DNA from: Helichrysum umbraculigerum
Lineage: Eukaryota; Streptophyta; Magnoliopsida; Asterales; Asteraceae
Assembly: GCA_949592205.1 (NCBI GenBank)
Contig: CATIUR010000003.1
Span: forward strand, 80,814,501-80,878,500
Reading direction: 5' to 3'
DNA: 64,000 bases
Shown: piece after piece, positions 35,470-46,345 of the stretch
How the letters are laid out: every line of letters starts with the position of its first letter
Position numbering within the stretch: the first letter of the stretch is position 1
Translations under genes and position numbers: made by a program
The notes under the pieces: model-generated
Database searches by the model: none
The model's input: the letters and a program-made list of their open reading frames with translations, nothing else
Told to the model about the DNA's origin: nothing

Positions 35470-37768
35470 TGTAACACCTCCAAATTTAATGATTTGCGGA
35501 AGCATACATTGGGTGTTACTAATCAATATACAAAGCACAAGATTAATAGTAAACGACCTCTAAATGAGACGTTTGTAAAATAGTTACATTTCATAATTAA
35601 TAATCGTTTGAAAACCGTAGGTTTTCGTATACAAAATGTAATTCCCTAGAGCCCACGCGTATAGCGGGAGATTCTATTACATCACCATAGTTACAAAAGA
35701 TAATGCCAAAGAATCTCCGTTAAATGCAGTTTGTAAATCATGCGACTCTAGCTAGTAATCCTGGAGTAATCCTACTCCGTAAGTGTACCTGAGATACAAA
35801 GCTAAAAAGTGTCAACCAAAAAGGTTGGTGAATCTCACAGGTTTAGTAATAAGTAGGTGTTATGAACCACAAGTATGTACCTGTATTGCTATCAAGCAAA
35901 GTAAGTAAATCAGTAAACCAGTACAGTGCCATGAGCTCATAAGTTGAAGCTTAACCGTGTAGTGTGAATATATCACGTACCCCCGTGAGTGCTATCCGCA
36001 CACTCATATGTAACAAATACTAATATGTCTGTTTCTACGTGTAAATCAGTACGTGGTGGCGCTACCACCCCAGACAGGGATTGTCAGTCCCAAATGGATC
36101 CATCTATTAGTAATCGCGCTTAAGTCCATAACTAACAACTTACGATTAGGAGGCTTTCAGTGGATAAAAGTAACTCATGCGTTTGTTTGTAATCAGTAAT
36201 GTTTTCAGTTCAGTACATTGTGTTCATACGTAAAACAGTTGCTAAGTATCTCACCCCAAAGTATAAAACAGTAAAAGTGGGGCTGTAAGACTCACCTGAG
36301 TCGAGCAATGGTAACTAGCAAGTAGTAGTAAAGCAAGTAGGTTCTCCGAACCCGTAACCTTCTAGTGCCTAAACACGTAAGGTTAAGTAAGTAGATGTCT
36401 CGCAAGACCATCTAGGCTAGTTGTTCATACAACCCGTTGTGTTTAAATGTTGGTTTGTTCGCGTTCGTATCAAAGTATATGGCCCGTTGGTGATTTGTTA
36501 TATTTAAAGTTTATCATTCAATTCGCAAATTAGAGTAATTGTAATAGGAAAGTATGTTTTATTATGATTGTTAGGTCGTATCGTATAAGGATTTGAGGTT
36601 GTAAAAGTTCGACACTTAGTGAAAATGTGAGTTTTTCAAGGTTCTGGGTTGTGCAACGTAGCATGCGACGTTGCAAGCGACGTAGGGTGCGACGTAGGCA
36701 GGTACGTCGCATGATGCGACCTTCGCAAATCAATGCGACGTAGGGGGCGACGTCGCTAATGCGACGTTGGTTCAGTTTGCGACGTTAAAGTCTACGTCGC
36801 TACGTGCGACGTCCGCAAGTTAATGCGACGTAAAGGGCTGCGTCGCTAGTGCGACGTTGAGGTTTTTGTGCGACGTAGGTCGCGACGTCGCAGAGGCCCC
36901 TGGCCAGGTGCGACGTAGCGGTCTGATGGCCAGAATTTTGGTCGAAAACGAGTTTCCGGGTTTCCGTTGGGTCCAAATCTTTTACCCAACCCTTATATGA
37001 ACATATTAAGCCTATTTAAACCATAATCTAGTAAAAATGATCAAAAACGAGAGATGTCGGGATTTGTCGGAAACTTACAAAGTGTCGGATTGAAAATCCG
37101 AAAAGATAGGAATGTAGATCGTGTGATGGTGAACGTTTTCTTCCAAAGAGAGGCTATGATTCGAGTGCGTTTAATATATTTATTTGTTGATTTTGTGAGA
37201 GTTTTGGGTGGTTGTGGTTGAGAGAGAAAAGAAAGAAAAGTGAAGGAGAGAGAGAGAGAGTAAGTTGGTTGAATGAGGAAAAAGGGAGGAAGAATGGGGG
37301 TTTTGGTGGAAGCCCCCATTTTTCAGTCCACGCGCCGCGCTCCGTGCGGTGTTCGTTTGCTCCGTCGTTTAACGTTAAATAATTATTTTACATTTTAAAT
37401 GGTAGGTTTTAAATACAAATAATTACGCGACATTTCTATTTAAATATTTTACAATTAAGTTTGAATACTTTTGTTTTTAAATCGTGTAAGTTTTAATCGT
37501 GTAATACGAGGCAGTTACTAATTGTTATTAAATAGCATTTCGGTCATAGTTGCGTTATTTTAGTTTATAAACCTTTGTTCACCAACGTCCGTATTAACCG
37601 AATAGAATTTCATTCTATTTAAGTTGCGTACGATTTAAGCCAAATCGCAAAGTTGTATATATTCACCAACATATAATCTGATACATAAATTAGCCTAACA
37701 CAGAACTAATTACATGTATTCACAAAGTATTAGGCACTAATTCTAGTCCTAATTTGCCGGTTGTTACA
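35470..37768 (-). repeat. Element E 5' LTR
   Basis: Near-identical partner of 27621-29918 over its whole length. Hairpin array at 36689-36891, end hairpin at 35470-35519. Confidence 0.96.
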
Positions 37769-37773
37769 AAAGT

Positions 37774-37975
37774 ATCAAGAAATACATCCGCGGTCTCCCG
37801 GAAAATATCCAGGGGAATGTCGCCTCAGCTCAACCGACCACTCTTGAAAGTGCTATCGGGATCACACACGAACTCATGGCCATGATAGTCAGCCGTGAGA
37901 CATCCACTACACCTTTTGTTACTAGTAAAAGGGGACGGAAGGAAGATTCCGGCAATGATAACATGTACCAACAAC
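37774..37975 (+). pseudogene. Element D gag, part 2 of 3
   Basis: Continues part 1 in frame after E, beginning with the KKYIRGLPE capsid block and HELMAMIVSRETS, and runs open to the insertion of F. The ACAAC duplication (37971-37975 and 49830-49834) flanks F. The stretch is too short to be an independent gene. Confidence 0.93.
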
Positions 37976-38665
37976 TGTTAGTCCCTGTTTAACTTAATAA
38001 ACAATCTTACTTAATAAGCCTTGAATATATTATTGAGAAGTTGCGGAATCACACTCAATAATATTAAGAAGATCAATGAATATTAATTAATTTAATGAAC
38101 ACAATAATATACCGAAAGCTTCAATCTTATTAATGATATAAGACGAATACACTTGATGTATTAGGGTTACAGAAAACCTTGAAGCTGCGCAAAAATCATT
38201 AACCTATCTAGGTCTAAAGAATCTCTATTTATAACATATAGAGTCCTATACAATCTCCTACAAATATGGAATAAAATAACTTCCACAACCGACTCATACC
38301 TATCACAAAATCATAAACAGTTTTAACTACCATTCTGATGTAAACAGTTGTAACTATTACACATTCAGTGGTAACTGCTTCAATTGTAATATACGACTAA
38401 GTACAAATATATAATCAGTGTTAACTGTTTCATATATAACTAACAGTTACTAATACATAAGCAGTTTTAACTACTTACAGACACATAACTATCAGTTGTA
38501 ATCTATCTTCAAACAATTGTAACACTTGTCTTCTCATCAGTTTTCTTCTATCAGTTGTAACTTCATAAAGACAGTTTTAACCTTCAAATCAAACAGTTTT
38601 AATCACTTATACTCTGTCTTCTCATCAGAACTTCAACTCAGACCTGAAACAGTTTTGACCCAACA
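37976..38665 (-). repeat. Element F 3' LTR
   Basis: TGTTGGG...ACTAACA on the minus strand. At least a dozen copies or near copies of CAGTNNTAAC (plus strand) occur in 38310-38660. Confidence 0.95.
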
Positions 38666-38682
38666 ATCTCCCCCTAAACTTA
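38666..38682 (-). other. Element F polypurine tract
   Basis: AAGTTTAGGGGGAGAT on the minus strand, directly before the LTR start. The 70 bp between it and the third gene hold nothing else. Confidence 0.85.
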
Positions 38683-38752
38683 ATCTGTCCTTCACAGTAT
38701 TAAGTTTCTTCTAATCCTCCATTATAAGCTTCACAAAATTCTTTCAAAACTG

Positions 38753-41700
38753 TTAGTCATATCTTCTCTTCTTCCTATCAATCTCCTCCTTCTTATGAAT
38801 CTGATTCAGCACCATATATACCAATTCCAGAGCTACATCATCTAAAACTGCAGCTTGTAGCCTTGCATTTCTCAAGCCCATCAAAAATCTCAGATTGATA
38901 TCATAAAATCTATCTGTCAATAACCACATAAACACTGCATCATCCATAACAATCTGATGTACTCCAGGTTTGGCATGATAAATCCAATTTCTGACCTTGC
39001 TAAAAGTAGCAAACTGAAATGGAAACTCTTCTGGCTCAAACATAGCTTTAATCCAATGCCATGTGACTTTTTCAACCAGATTATCAAACCTTTTCAAATC
39101 TAAATTCTTTTCCATCCCAATCTCATACATTCTCACCAAATCAGTCCTACTAATTCTCTTTATCAAATCCCTAAAAGATCTCCACCAAGATACATTTCCA
39201 TATGCTCTTTCAACTTTAATCTTGTGAATCTTAACAGGATTGACAAATTGCTCAATAGACCAATCAATGATACCAGGTAATTCAACATTAATTACCTCAG
39301 ATTCCATAGGCTGTAACAGAATAAATTCCTTCAATTCATCAATATTCCTTTCTCTATCAGGAATTTCATCTAACTCTCTCTTCTTTTGCTCAAGTTCATC
39401 TTTCCTCCTCTTCTCAGCTTCTATCTTTTCTTTTTTTTCTTTTTCTTCCTTTTCTTTCAATTTTCTTTCTTTTTCAGCCTCTTTCTTTTCCTTTTCAACT
39501 TCCTGCTTTTTCTTCTCAGCTTCTTTCTTTTCTGTTTGTTTCTTTTCAATCACATCAGGATTCAACTCATCTTTATCCCATAACTCCTGCAATCTCTCTA
39601 AACTCATCTGCTTCAATGCATTCAAAGGAATATACCCACCTTTCAACTTTGCAATTAAGTTCTTCTTCATTTGAGCTTTTGTTGGTGGTTTTGCAGCTTT
39701 TTTCTTTCTTGCTTCCTCTGCTTTCCTTTTCTTAACCTGCTCAACAAGATATTCAATATCATCCTGTCTTTGTTCTTTTAGTAAATATTCATCCCACTCT
39801 GCCACTTGCTCTTTTGTCATTTTCACAAACTTTCCTTCCTCAATCTCAACATCAATCAATCCCTCTGCATTTATCTCAGCCTGTAACCTTTGAGCATACT
39901 CAATATCATGAGCAGTTACTTCTGGTGGCACTGGTTTTTGCTTTTTCTTCTTTGGTTCTTCTACCAGTTTTCCCTTGCCTTTATCTTTTGGATCAATCTT
40001 TGGCAATTCTTTCTGTTGAACAGGAACAGCAGCAGGTTCTCTAATCTGAAATCCAGGTAAAGATGATTGTTGTGAAGATTTCTTCTTTGGAGTTTCAACC
40101 TTCTTTCCTGTACCAGTCATTTTAGCAGTTTTAACTGGAATGCCCTTCTTCCTAGTCTTTTCAACTTGTTGAGCATCAGTTTTATCATCAGTCTTTACTT
40201 CTTCTTTTTCAACTGCTATCTCAGGTTTACTCACCTCTTCACCATCATCCTCATCAATCTTTAACTCCTCAGTCTTATCATCCAAATTCACCTCTGCAGT
40301 TTGCTCCACTGACTCAATAACCTCAGTATGATCAGACTTATCCTCATCTGCCACTGATTCCTTCATTTCTGTTTCCACTGTCTCATATACTGATTCATTT
40401 ACTTCTGGCTCTGGCTCTGTAGATGGTGTTGAAGGTGTATGCACAAAATCATCATCCACTGGTTGTTCCATTTCAATCTCTTCATCAACTTTTTCATCAT
40501 CAGACACAACCTTATCATTCTTATTCCTCTTATCACCCAAATTTGTCCAGACCTTCTCCCCCTTTTTGAAAGCATTTTGTTGAAAGTTATAAGTCTCCTC
40601 AGGTTCTGAAGTATCATGAACCACATATTTCCTCCCTTTCTTCAAACATTTGATAACAATCCTCTCTAACTGCTGCACTTTCCTCTGCAAATGAGTAATA
40701 ACTTCATCCTTAGCCTTATTCTTCTTCCTCTCCTGTACAAACTCAGCCCATACATAATCAACCATTTTTGTCAATTCCAAGTTAGTTCTAGCCTCAATAC
40801 CTTCAGGATGTGAATCCTTTGGTGAATCATTGACATCATCAAACTCTGAATCATGCCTAGCATGATCATCAAAGTCCCCTTGGTTCTTGGTACTGGGACC
40901 ACTAGGATCATCTACAGGTGTAGAATCATGTACATGTGTTGCCTCTGATTGAGTCTTATTAATGTTACTTCTGTCCTGCTCTGCCAGTGGGCTAGAAGTA
41001 GTAGAAGCATCCCTCTCAGAATGATCATCCTCCTCCTCATTGATCATCTGCTGTGATGAATCATTTGTCTGAGACACCTGAGCAGCAGCAGCCTCAGATG
41101 CCTGTTTTTTAGCCTTTTTGGCTTTAGTAGGTTTAGCTGTTGTGGTCCCTTATTTTCTTTTAGTACCCCCAACTACTGTGGGTTGAGAAGTGGTGGGTGG
41201 AACCATTCTCTCAGTAGTTGGTTCAGCTTCAGTTGGTAGTACTGATGCTGTGGCGGAAGGTGCAGGAAGCATTGTAGAAAATAATGCTGTAACCTTCCCA
41301 GAAAATTTAGTATCTCTCTTCATATTTACAAAAACTTTTGGTTTAAAAGAGACAATACCAATAATCTTGTCAAGTGCAGTTATATTAGGAATTTGTTCAT
41401 TTAAGAACAACTGCACAAAACGTGGATACATCAAAAACTTAATCTTTGGCTGCTCAATGTTTCTAAGCATACCAGAAAATATCAGATTTGAAAAATTAAA
41501 CCTTTGACTAGTTGCAAGACAAGTAATTGCATAAGCTATGTTGCTTCCAAACTGCTCAAAAGATGATCTCTTAGATGATAAGCAGTGTAAAATTGTATGT
41601 ATTAAAAATCTCCACTGATGAAAAAATAAGGTTTTCTGAAAAGTAAAAATTTCAAAAGAACCCTCATAACCCATCAATCGTAAAGTATCATACATAACAG

Positions 41701-42028
41701 TATCCTCTAAAGAAGATATACCTGCCTCATCATCTAGTTGTAATGAAGCTCTAACAGTAGCTTCTGTGATTACAACACGTGTATCCATAACTTCTGAAAC
41801 GATTCTTTTAATCCCCTGTTCCTCTTCTATTGATGCATTCACCCAGAAATTGTTGATATGATCGTGAGATATTCTGGGTGCTACAGTGAGAGCATGACGA
41901 ATATGTGAAGCACGAAGGAAATCAATGATTTCCACATACTCGTTTGCCTCTGCAGGTTTCATTAAGAATGCAATCATATTGTGATCTTTTCCAATCGGTA
42001 GTTGAACAGTAGACGAAGCCGATGCCAT
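38753..42028 (-). pseudogene. Third gene of Copia F, after pol, with one in-frame stop
   Basis: 1092 codons from ATG at 42028, interrupted only by TAA at 41150-41152; the frame is unchanged on both sides. Part 1 (292 residues) is globular: MASASSTVQLP, VVITEATVRASLQLDD, FLIHTILHCLSSK, FLMYPRFVQLFLNEQ. Part 2 has a Glu/Asp/Lys-rich disordered region, a very long Lys/Glu coiled coil (about 500-600 of part 2 and before it), and a C-terminal globular part with GVHQIVMDDAVFMWL. I see no signal peptide or membrane segment, so it does not look like an envelope protein although it sits in the env-like position of some Sireviruses. Similar proteins appear in my memory of Asteraceae gene predictions. 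Function unknown; the stop may be a mutation or a readthrough site. Confidence 0.85.
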
Positions 42029-42428
42029 GATAAGAAATCAAGTAATCGAGAAGAATCGAAGATGATTTTACAGAATCGAAAATCGATGAGACTTAGCGCA
42101 GTTGTTTGTATGTGAAATTTTGAAAGCGTAATGAGAAACCCTAAGTGTTGAGAGTTAAGTACTGAAATTAAATCAGTTGTAAACCCTAATTTGATCAGAT
42201 CCCCAATTATAACTAAAACAGTGTTAATTAAATAAAATAACACGTTCAGTGATAACTGTGAAAATAACCATCAGTGGTAATCAACACTTGGTTTCTCAAA
42301 TGCATCATTTACATAATTAAGCTAGCAGTGCTAACTTGTACAAGCAGTACCAACCGACCAAGGCAGTGCTAACTTAATACAAGTAGTACTTCAGTTCTAG
42401 CAAAATCATATAAACAAAGCAGTGGTTG

Positions 42429-42463
<35 letters not shown>

Positions 42464-42759
42464 TGTTACCGAAAGCAAACTCCACAAGCAGTGACACTTC
42501 ATAAACACCTGCATAAGTTAGACTCCAAAACCTAGCAATATAACTTGCAGTGGTAATTCCAAACAAAAATACAAGTATACAGTGTTAACTATACACCAAC
42601 AGTGGTGAAGTGATTATTACCACTGTTTATAATAAAAGTAAGAAACAGTGATAACGATACACATTACACACAATCAGTGTTTAATTAACAAATCAGTATT
42701 AACCCAAATTGAAATCACAGTAGATACTATTCACAGAAAGCAGTAACAAGAGAAATAAC
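42029..42759 (-). other. Spacer between pol and third gene of F, with A32 tract
   Basis: No gene. It holds a perfect run of 32 T (42431-42462), that is, A32 on the element strand, and about a dozen CAGTNNTAAC-like motifs (CAGTGGTAAT, CAGTGCTAAC, CAGTGTTAAC, CAGTGATAAC). The tract resembles an internal poly(A) tail about 300 nt after the pol stop. Confidence 0.8.
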
Positions 42760-44709
42760 TTATGACAAATTGATCATTCCAATTCTAGTAACCAAGAATG
42801 TGAATCTGCCTACATCAAAAGCTTTTGTAAACAGATCAGCAAACTGATTATCAGTATGAACTTTCAAAATTTGAATAAGTCTTTTCTCATTACAATCTCT
42901 AATGAAATGATATCTGATTTCAATATGCTTTGTTTTAGAATGTTTAACTGGGTTATTAATAATACTGATTGCAGAGCTATTATCAATAAAAATAGGAGTA
43001 TTAAGAAAGGTAAAACCATAATCTAGCATCTGATTCTGAATCCATAGCACTTGAGCACAGCAACTTGCAGCTGCTACATATTCTGCCTCTGCTGTAGATG
43101 TAGATACAGTGGTTTGTTTCTTGCATTGCCATGAAACCAATCTTTCTCCCAAAAATTGACAACCTCCTGATGTAGATTTCCTGTCCAAATTAGCTCCTCC
43201 ATAATCACTATCTGTGTAAGCTATCAGATCAAAAGAATTAAACTTTGGATACCAAAGGCCCAATTTTGATTGACCCTTCAAATATCTAAAAATTCTTTTG
43301 ACTGCTAGAAGATGTGATAGCTTTGGATTAGCTTGAAATCTTGCACATAAACACACTGCAAACATGATGTCAGGCCTTGATGAAGTGAGATACATAAGAG
43401 ACCCAATCATTGATCTGTAAAGATGTTCATCCACACTCTCCCCCTCAAGATCTGCATGTAATTTCTTGTTTGTCTCAACTGGTGTGCTTGCAACTTTAGC
43501 ATCTTTGTACCCAAACCGATCCATTATATCATTCACATACTTACTTTGATGAATAAAGATTCCTTCTTTCTGTTGCTTTACTTGTAGCCCCAAGAAAAAT
43601 GTTAATTCCCCCATGGAGCTCATCTTAAACTTTTCATGCATCAATGATTCAAACTCCTTGCAAAGACTATCCTTTGTTGAACCAAAAATGATATCATCTA
43701 CATAAACTTGAACCAGTAGTATATCATTCTTAATTCTTTTAGTAAACAAAGTTTTAACTATTGCACCCCTTTTGAATCCATTCTGCAACAGATAATCTGA
43801 TAAAGTATCATACCAGGCTCTAGGTGCCTGATGTAAGCCATAAAGAGCTTTATCTAGTTTAAAAACTTTATCAGGAAATTTAGAATCTTCAAACCCTGGT
43901 GGTTGACATACATAGACCTCTTCCTGTATAGTGCCATACAGAAAAGCACTCTTAACATCCATCTGATACACAATGAATCCCTTGAATGAAGCATAAGCCA
44001 AAAACAATCTAATTGCCTCTATCCTTGCAACAGGTGCAAAAACCTCATCATAATCAATCCCCTCTTCTTGTGAATACCCCTGTGCAACCAATCTAGCCTT
44101 GTTTTTGATCACTATACCTCTTTCATCCTTCTTGTTCTTGAAAATCCATTTAGTACCAATTGCCCTCTTCTCTTTAGGCAAATCAACCAATGTCCAAACT
44201 TCTTGAATCTTAAACTGAAGCAACTCCTCTTGCATAGCTTCAATCCAACTAGGATCTCTCAAAGCTTCAGTAACCTTCTTTGGTTCTGTTTGAGACAGAA
44301 AACAGGCAAACAAAGAAGTATTAACAGCTTCTGCATCAAGATTTACTTCTTCCTCATTTGCTGAAGCTTCAAACACCTGACTTTGATTTCTTGTTTTAAC
44401 AGCTGATTCAATATCTCCTATTACATTCTTAAGTGGATGATCTTTATGAGTAATGTATTTAGATGCTGCTGTTTCTTGAATACTCTCCTCTAAGTTGGTA
44501 AAATTTCCTTCTTGACCAGACTCACTACTTGACACTTCTCTTGCAATTCTCTTTGACAAAGGAGTAGAACTCATCAAATGTAGATAATTCAAATGTTCCT
44601 GCTCTGTGTCAAGATGCTTTGTAGGTGTCTGATCAACATTCACACCTGCCTTTGTATTCTTCTGTACTGGACTCATATCACTGTCTTCTGTACTGTCTTC
44701 AATAACAGG
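42760..44709 (-). pseudogene. Copia pol, RT and RNase H part (element F)
   Basis: RVT_2-type RT: WIEAMQEELLQF, WTLVDLPKEKRAIGTKWIFK, ARLVAQGYSQEEGIDYDEVFAPVARIEAIR, catalytic YVDDIIFGS. RNase H follows with YTDSDYGGANLDRKSTSGG and ends ADLFTKAFD...MINLS. The enzyme makes the cDNA. It is in the same frame as the protease-integrase part, separated only by TGA at 44710-44712, so pol was one frame and a single stop now cuts it; the first internal Met is at 44676. Otherwise open and full length. Confidence 0.94.
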
Positions 44710-46326
44710 TCAATCAGAATCATCAACATGAGAAAATGATGTTTCATCTGATTTTCCTGTTTCCACATCCTGTGATGTCGTTGGTTGATCAGTATCAAAC
44801 ACTTCTGGGGGATCAGGAGACCAAATTGGAAATAATATATATTCCAATGAATCATTCTTCTTTCCAACTGATATTCCTGATTTTGCTCTACCTTCTTCAT
44901 CACCTGTTCCTGCATTTGTACCTGCACTTGTACCTGCACTAGTATCCACATTTGTATATCTAAAAGCAGTATTAAGTGCATCAATATCAAACAGTGATTC
45001 AGGACCTTTTCCCTCAGGATTAACAGTGTTTTCATTAAAAGTAATGTGCACTGTTTCTTCTATGATTCTGGTCCTTTGATTGAATACCCTATAAGATTTA
45101 CTTTGAATAGAATAACCAACAAATATCCCCTCATCAGCCTTACTCTGAAACTTACCTAAGTGATCTTTGGTATTTAAGATTGTACAAGGACACCCAAAAG
45201 ATTTTAAGAAACTAACCAAAGGCTTTCTCTTAAACAACAGTTCATATGGTGTCTTGTTATGAGGCTTAACAACTAATACTCTATTCTGAACATAACAAGC
45301 TGTGCTAACTGCCTCTGCCCAAAAAGACATAGGTAGCTTTGCATCAGATAGCATGGTTCTAGCAGCCTCAATCAGTGTCCTATTCCTCCTTTCAGCTACT
45401 CCATTTTGTTGAGGAGTTCTAGGTGCACTAAATTCTCTCTTAATACCTTTAACTTCACAGAATTTATCCATCTCATGATTTTTAAATTCTGTTCCATTAT
45501 CACTTCTGATGATCTTTACTCTTCTATCCATTTGATTCTCCATCTTAGTTATAAATGATCTAAGTATTTCACCTGTCTCATCCTTTGTCCTAAGAAAGAA
45601 AACCCATGTAAATCTAGTATAATCATCAATAATCACAAGACAGTAAGACTTTTTCCCCATACTACTTATACTGGTTGGTCCAAATAAGTCCATATGCAAT
45701 AAGTGTAAGGGTGTGCTATTTGTGTTCACAGATTTGGACTTAAATGAGGATTTGTGTTGCTTTCCCTTTTGACAAGAAACACAATGATCATCACATGAAT
45801 AGACCTTTTCAGGCAAACCTCTAACAAGCTTGTTTTTGACAAGTTTATTAATGGTTTTGAAATTCATGTGACACATCCTCCTATGCCACAGTTTAGATTC
45901 ATTCACACTTGCTTTAGAAATAAGACAGTTTAAATCAGGTTGAGGTGTCATATTTACTAAGTCACACTTATATACATTATCTTGTCTTGGAATTCTCATC
46001 AAAATCATGTTTTCTGGTATTTTGAATTCTTTGGACAAGATAAGGCATTCAGTGTCAGTAAAATGAACTGGGTTCTTTTTATCTGTGATTTGACTCACAC
46101 TTAGTAAATTATACCTCAGTTGTTCCACAAAATAAACATTATCAAAACTTAGCTTTTCACTCTGAACTGTTCCTTTCCCTGTGATCCTTCCTCCTTTTGG
46201 ATTGCTTCCAAAAGCTACATATCCTCCATCAAAAGATTTAAAGTCCTGCAGCTTTTCTTTGTCTCCAGTCATGTGCCGTGAGCATCCACTATCAATATGC
46301 CATAAGCTCTTAGGCTTGCCCTGCAC
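44710..46326 (-). pseudogene. Copia pol, protease and integrase part (element F)
   Basis: Begins with the protease active-site block HIDSGCSRHMTGD, then the pre-integrase zinc region (LWHRRMCHMNFKTINKL, CVSCQKGKQHK), integrase core with HMDLFGPTS, RSDNGTEF and PQQNGVAERRNRTL (the DDE residues are present), and an acidic tail ending DDSD before TGA (44710-44712). Its frame is one base off from gag: the gag stop (46346-46348) and a TGA just upstream of 46326 lie in between, and there is no ATG at its start (GTG is the first possible). Expression would need a frameshift, or the junction is mutated. Confidence 0.93.
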
Positions 46327-46345
46327 AAACAGTCAAAAAATAGAA

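Larger units (their letters stand above)
27621..37768 (-). mobile_element. Element E: complete Gypsy retrotransposon, likely recently active
   Basis: LTRs 27621-29918 and 35470-37768 (2298 and 2299 bp) differ at about 13 positions by eye. The AAAGT target duplication is exact. It has primer site, leader with dimerisation-like hairpin, a leader frame (34656-35141), a single 1469-aa Gag-Pol frame (29952-34361), and purine tract. It inserted into the gag of D. The C-terminal chromodomain-like block points to a chromovirus, perhaps near Tekay/Del, but I cannot place it by tree. Confidence 0.96.

Noticed and set aside
39240..39674. Plus-strand frame of 144 codons rich in Phe and Ser
   Set aside because: Antisense shadow of the Lys/Glu coiled coil of the third Copia gene.
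38753..42028. Calling the third Copia gene an envelope gene
   Set aside because: No signal peptide, membrane segment or glycosylation-rich ectodomain is visible; only the position is env-like.
42369..42566. 65-codon minus frame with poly-Lys
   Set aside because: The Lys run is the A32 tract read in frame; no other support.
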